NCBI GenBank assembly: GCA_028711875.1
Contig: JAQTRJ010000069.1
Coordinates: forward strand, 1 to 8,689
Length of the DNA: 8,689 bases
Source: a bacterium
GTDB taxonomy: Bacteria > Electryoneota > RPQS01
Direction: 5' to 3'
Translations under genes and position numbers: made by a program
The notes under the pieces: model-generated
What the model was told of the DNA's origin: nothing
The model's input: the letters and a program-made list of their open reading frames with translations, nothing else
Database searches by the model: none
Shown: positions 5,122-8,689 of the stretch, in pieces
Numbering within the stretch: the first letter of the stretch is position 1
How the letters are laid out: every line of letters starts with the position of its first letter

Positions 5122-8100
5122 TTAGCGATTGGCCGTGACCGTGTAAAATGCGCGCTCGGCCGAATCGGACAGCACGTAGTGCGTCAGCGTGGTCATGCCG
5201 ATGTATTCGAGCGGCCCACCCGCATAGTCCGCACGAAAGATGCGGTAGAAAACCGCGCCGGGCGACGCCTGCCAGCGCAACAGGAATCGTCCCTCGTCCC
5301 AAGCGAGCGTCACGGCTCCCGGCGCGGTAATCACGCCCACGTCCACCGCCGCGACCGGCGACGGCGCGCTGCGGTTGCCGTTGCGATCCACCGCCCGCAC
5401 CGCGTAATAGAACGTTCCGGATTCCACGCTGTCCACCCAAAGCGTCGTAAAGGATACGGCGTAGATCGCGGCGGCGGTGTCGGGATCGAACGGCGTGTCC
5501 GCGCGGTAGATCGCATAGCCGTACAAGTCGGAATCGGAGACCGCGTCCCACGTGAGCTCGGCGCCGCCTGCGACTTCCAGCCCGGCCAGCCGCTGCGGTG
5601 CGGCGGGAGATAAATTGTCCACGCTGTAGCCGCTGTCCAGCGGCGTGTCCCAGAAAGCCAGCGGATTGACCGACTGTGAACGCACGAAGTAGGCATAATA
5701 ACGCGTGCCGGTGTCATTGGAATCGGAGAGCGTGGGCACGATCTGACCGTAGCCTTCCAGCCCGGCGGCGGGCAGCGTGGCGATCAGTTCGTAATTCTCC
5801 ACGACGGCCAGATTCACCTTGCGATAAATCGAGTAGCTGGCAATCCCCGGCCGCGCGTTATCGCCCGGCGACGGCAGCCATTCAAGCATCAGCTCGCGTC
5901 CGTTGTCGTGCGGTACGTCGAGGAGCGATTCGATTTCAGCGGAGAAATTTTCCGCGACGAACGCGCCCACGTCGGCGCGTGTGCCGTCAGGATCGTTGTA
6001 GACGGGATTCGGATCGCCGCGATTGATGGCCTGCGAACCGGCCGTGAGATGGAAATCGCGCTCCCAGAAATTTTCGAACGCAGGATCGGCATAAAAACTG
6101 CCGCCGAGGCCGTGATACTGCGTGTCGGAGGTCAGGCAGTAGGCGACGGAAGACGCGCTGCCAATGATCTGCCGCAAGCCGTCGTTCTCGACCACGATGG
6201 AATGCCGCAGCATTGCCGGCACCGACAGCTTCACGGCCGCGCTGTCCGATGGATTCAAGACCACCGTCAGGTTGCGGAGTTCGAGCGCGCCGGTGTCGTA
6301 GGCATTTTCGAGGCTGATGGCACTCGCCGCTCCGCCCGGATTGAGATTGTCATGGAACAGACAACGTTCGAGCAGCGGCCCTGCGCCGGGAATTTGTTTC
6401 GCGGCCTGCGCGCGGAACGCGGGCACTTGATGGCTCGCGCCGCGTTGATTGTAGGCAAACGTTGAATTCGTGATCCGCGCCTCGACGGGTGACAGGGCGG
6501 GAATTCCCGCCAGCAGCACGGCTCCGCCGGTGTTGTGCGTGAATTCAAGCGAGTCTCCCTGAACGCGGCAAACATCGCCCGCCGTCGCCTCGGCCATCAG
6601 CGCGCCGCCCAGTGAAAAGGCGAAATTGGAATCGAACGCACAAGCTTCAAGCAGCAAATTCACGTTCCGCGCGCAGACCGCGCCGCCGCTGTCGGCACTG
6701 TTCGATTGAAAAATACAATCGCGCACGACGAGCGAATCGCCGCTGCCGCCCGCCGATAAAGCGCCGACTGCGGCAATCGCTCCGCCCGCTCCCCCCGTTG
6801 TGTTGTTCAGGAAGGCACAGTGAAAAATTTTCGCCCGCGTGAGATCGCTCAAGCCAACGTGGATCGCCGCGCCGCCGCCCGGCTTGGTGATGCCGACAAA
6901 CTCCGCGCTGTCCACGTCCAAATTTCCGTTCGCGATTTCCACCCCGCCGCCGAGAAAGCGCGAGCCATGAATGCTCACGTCGCCGCCGTCGGAGCGCAAC
7001 GCAAGTCCGTTGCCCTCGAATTCCGAGCCAAGAATCGTCATGTTCGCCGCGGAAGTAATCGCACAACCCGAATTTTCCGAAACGCGGCAGTGTTCCAAAG
7101 TCAGCGGTGGCGTGACCTGCAGCGCGCCGTTGGCAAACCCGGACACGTGCGTGTGTTCGAGCGAGACAGGCGTGTTTCCCAAAAGCTGAATCATCCCCTG
7201 CGCGGCGGGCGCGCCCTGCGCGAGCAGCCGCGTGGGAAGCAACTCGGTGCCTTCGGCGCGGAAATCTCCCTCCACCATCACGACGGAGACCGTGGAATCC
7301 ACCGTGAGCGTGTGCGAGAGCAAGACCAGCGAATCGCCCGCCGGAACACGCACGGTATCGCCGACCAGCGTCATCGGCGGGCTCGCGTCGCTGAACGTGC
7401 CTCCGACGTCGCCGCAGCGGCATTGTCCGCCGCCCGACAACCGCGAACGCAGCGGCGGTTCCTGAGACGAGAACGCCGCGCCGCTGGTCACATTGAAATT
7501 TTCGTAAGGCGCGACCAGATCGGCGGCAAGGTTCCCGCCGCCTTCGTCGAAGCGGTAATAGCTGACGAGACCGGGCGTGCCCGTGAGCAGGGTGACGTCC
7601 TTCAGACACCACGCCTGCCGGCCGCGGCGGGCGGTATTCCAGAAGCGCAGTTCGTCGAGACGGCCGTTGAAGAAAGTCGAGAGCGATCCGCCGTCGAGCA
7701 CGGCCCCCAGCCGCACCCCTTCCGTGGTGTTGCGCAGCGTGCCGTTCAGCGTCTGCGATGTCTTGAGTTCGCCATCGAGATAGAGTTCAGCGACGTGATT
7801 GGCGGTGTCATAGACCAGCGCGACGTGATGCCACGCGCCGTCGTGAATCGGCCCGCCCGCGCGCAGATCAAGCAGCTGCAGCGTCGTTTGAATGCGCGCG
7901 AAAACGGTATCGGCCGCGCGGACGGAGAGCAGATAGGAATCATCAAGCGGCGAACCCGAATTCTGCCAGAACTTGCCGACCAGCACTCCGTCGTGGGGCG
8001 CGTTGCTCTGAAAGCGCAGCTCGATGGTGAACGAACCGGGAAAATCGAACACGGCGGCGTCGGGCGTGGTCGCGTAGGCGGTGGACGCCGACAGATCGAG

Positions 8101-8196
8101 CGAGGATGAGGCATGGCACCACGTTGCCAAAGCGAGGAGGAGCGCCGCCGCGATTCCGACACACCGGACGGTTAGCAACGATGGGGCGAGAATCAC
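5122..8196 (-). CDS. Large secreted LamG / right-handed beta-helix / fibronectin III protein
   Basis: Predicted extracellular protein of 1024 residues if the GTG at 8196 is used. The frame is open to 8388, with an ATG at 8319 (1065 residues). The GTG is preferred for three reasons: GAGAG lies six bases upstream, a signal peptide ending TWCHA falls at residues ~8-29 instead of after a 50-residue R/P-rich extension, and codons upstream lack the strong GC third-position bias of the rest. Residues ~31-220 are a LamG (concanavalin A-like) domain (DGAWHHVALVYD, ELYLDGEL, LDELRFWN). About 265-735 is a parallel beta-helix with repeated CxFxxNxxxxGGA motifs. It closes with the choice-of-anchor Q signature FHLTAGSQAINRGDP through DGTRADVGAF (715-746). 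Three fibronectin III-like domains follow (~750-862, 863-954, 957-1024). No T9SS sorting domain, LPXTG motif or other anchor is visible. Adhesion or polysaccharide binding is plausible; no catalytic residues were recognised. Confidence 0.88.
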   Translation of the reverse strand: MILAPSLLTVRCVGIAAALLLALATWCHASSSLDLSASTAYATTPDAAVFDFPGSFTIELRFQSNAPHDGVLVGKFWQNSGSPLDDSYLLSVRAADTVFARIQTTLQLLDLRAGGPIHDGAWHHVALVYDTANHVAELYLDGELKTSQTLNGTLRNTTEGVRLGAVLDGGSLSTFFNGRLDELRFWNTARRGRQAWCLKDVTLLTGTPGLVSYYRFDEGGGNLAADLVAPYENFNVTSGAAFSSQEPPLRSRLSGGGQCRCGDVGGTFSDASPPMTLVGDTVRVPAGDSLVLLSHTLTVDSTVSVVMVEGDFRAEGTELLPTRLLAQGAPAAQGMIQLLGNTPVSLEHTHVSGFANGALQVTPPLTLEHCRVSENSGCAITSAANMTILGSEFEGNGLALRSDGGDVSIHGSRFLGGGVEIANGNLDVDSAEFVGITKPGGGAAIHVGLSDLTRAKIFHCAFLNNTTGGAGGAIAAVGALSAGGSGDSLVVRDCIFQSNSADSGGAVCARNVNLLLEACAFDSNFAFSLGGALMAEATAGDVCRVQGDSLEFTHNTGGAVLLAGIPALSPVEARITNSTFAYNQRGASHQVPAFRAQAAKQIPGAGPLLERCLFHDNLNPGGAASAISLENAYDTGALELRNLTVVLNPSDSAAVKLSVPAMLRHSIVVENDGLRQIIGSASSVAYCLTSDTQYHGLGGSFYADPAFENFWERDFHLTAGSQAINRGDPNPVYNDPDGTRADVGAFVAENFSAEIESLLDVPHDNGRELMLEWLPSPGDNARPGIASYSIYRKVNLAVVENYELIATLPAAGLEGYGQIVPTLSDSNDTGTRYYAYFVRSQSVNPLAFWDTPLDSGYSVDNLSPAAPQRLAGLEVAGGAELTWDAVSDSDLYGYAIYRADTPFDPDTAAAIYAVSFTTLWVDSVESGTFYYAVRAVDRNGNRSAPSPVAAVDVGVITAPGAVTLAWDEGRFLLRWQASPGAVFYRIFRADYAGGPLEYIGMTTLTHYVLSDSAERAFYTVTANR

Positions 8197-8519
8197 GACG
8201 CGCTCTCGACATGGAGTCGGTCGTGGAGGTTCCGGCCGGGTGGCGCGTGGCGCGAGGGTTCTGCTCGCGAATAGTGGAACGCTGAACCCGGATCGGCGAG
8301 TCTTCCGAGATAGTTTCATGAAGTTAAGATGATGATTTCCCGGCGGAAAATCAAGCGGTCTGTTTTCGACAGGTTGACATAACTGCAACTTTTTTCATCG
8401 GATACCCTTCACAAATAAAGAAGCCGGGAACCTCGGGCGGAACGATTCGTTTATTTCATGTGACGGCCTCGGAGGAGTGCGGGGCAGCCCGGATAACCTT
8501 AACAGGAGCCAATCGCTAA
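8197..8519. other. Divergent intergenic region, 323 bp
   Basis: This gap lies between the large minus-strand gene and the plus-strand gene at 8520. A perfect -35 hexamer TTGACA occurs at 8374-8379 (+), but no acceptable -10 box follows at 16-18 nt, so it is not a full promoter call. On the minus strand, TTGATT (8349-8354) and CATCTT (8326-8331) have a 17-nt gap and are weak matches. If used, transcription would begin about at 8319, again favouring the downstream GTG start of the large protein. No terminator, RNA gene or repeat was recognised. Confidence 0.4.
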
Positions 8520-8689
8520 ATGAACTCGCGTGGATTTGCGAATCGCAGCCTTTTCTTCGCCATGACTCTGATTGTGATCGGTGCGGCAGCCGGGATCCTG
8601 CTGACGGCCCGAATGGACGGAACGTCGTCGAGCCTGGCGCAGCTTCCGGCGCCTCCGGTCAATTACCGCTATACATCCTCCATTCCATT
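8520..8689 (+). CDS. N-terminal fragment of an envelope protein, possibly HtrA/DegP-like protease
   Basis: The frame opens at the ATG at 8520 and is still open at the window end (56 codons plus two bases). AGGAG at 8504-8508 is 11 nt upstream, slightly far but acceptable. The visible protein starts MNSRGFANRSLFF, followed by one hydrophobic segment (residues ~11-29, ending GAAAGILLTAR) and then a polar, proline-rich stretch. This is a membrane anchor or uncleaved signal. Periplasmic Do/HtrA serine proteases of several candidate phyla begin in a similar way (an anchor ending GxLLTxR). The protease domain lies outside the window, so the family is only a suggestion. It is divergently transcribed from the large secreted-protein gene. 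Confidence 0.65.
   Translation, partial: MNSRGFANRSLFFAMTLIVIGAAAGILLTARMDGTSSSLAQLPAPPVNYRYTSSIP

Noticed and set aside
6820..8109. 429-codon open frame on the plus strand opposite the large secreted-protein gene
   Set aside because: It is a shadow frame: arginine-rich product, no domain, no supported promoter, and it overlaps the LamG and beta-helix coding region, whose protein is clearly real.
8374..8406. Perfect TTGACA as promoter of the plus-strand gene at 8520
   Set aside because: No reasonable -10 box falls at 16-18 nt. The nearest candidate, GATACC at 8401-8406, is 21 nt away and matches poorly.

Overview
The window looks like a chromosomal piece of an uncultivated Gram-negative bacterium of the FCB superphylum, or one of the candidate phyla near it. 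The main evidence is one secreted protein ending in a type IX secretion (T9SS) type A sorting domain with a YPNPFN motif. A lipobox lipoprotein and a LamG/beta-helix/fibronectin III surface protein fit the same picture. Most of the window is clearly GC-rich. I see no tRNA, rRNA, CRISPR array, transposase or phage gene. The species or phylum cannot be fixed from this sequence alone.

Layout. Positions 1-110 hold a terminator of an unseen upstream gene and a good sigma70-type promoter. That promoter drives a 455-residue lipoprotein (186-1553, +) with a ZU5-like region and a YfaP/DUF2135-like region. Two strong hairpin terminators facing each other (1580-1610 and 1645-1679) separate it from a convergent small RRM RNA-binding protein gene (1715-2008, -), which has its own promoter (2187-2215) and a leader of about 170 nt. 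Upstream on the same strand are a T9SS-exported protein with a 105-residue internal duplication (2233-3213), a polytopic membrane protein with a degenerate Mrr-like C-terminal domain (3644-5047), and a giant secreted beta-helix protein (5122-8196). A divergent gene begins at 8520 (+) and runs off the window; it may be an HtrA/DegP-like protease.

The most unusual part is non-coding. The 430-bp gap at 3214-3643 is a mosaic of short repeats: an 8-nt tandem repeat, two 69-bp units whose shared hairpin shows compensatory base changes, a 31-bp hairpin repeat, and a CATTCTGAA...GAAGAATCT-type dispersed repeat. A second copy of the 31-bp hairpin repeat (30 of 31 identical, same orientation) lies at 5078-5108. 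The two copies therefore bracket the AT-richer membrane-protein gene.

The genes do not form an obvious pathway. Three of the six are surface or secreted proteins, one is a membrane protein of unknown role, one is an RNA chaperone-like protein, and one is an envelope-anchored N-terminal fragment. I did not find convincing evidence of a complete new defence, metabolic or mobile system.
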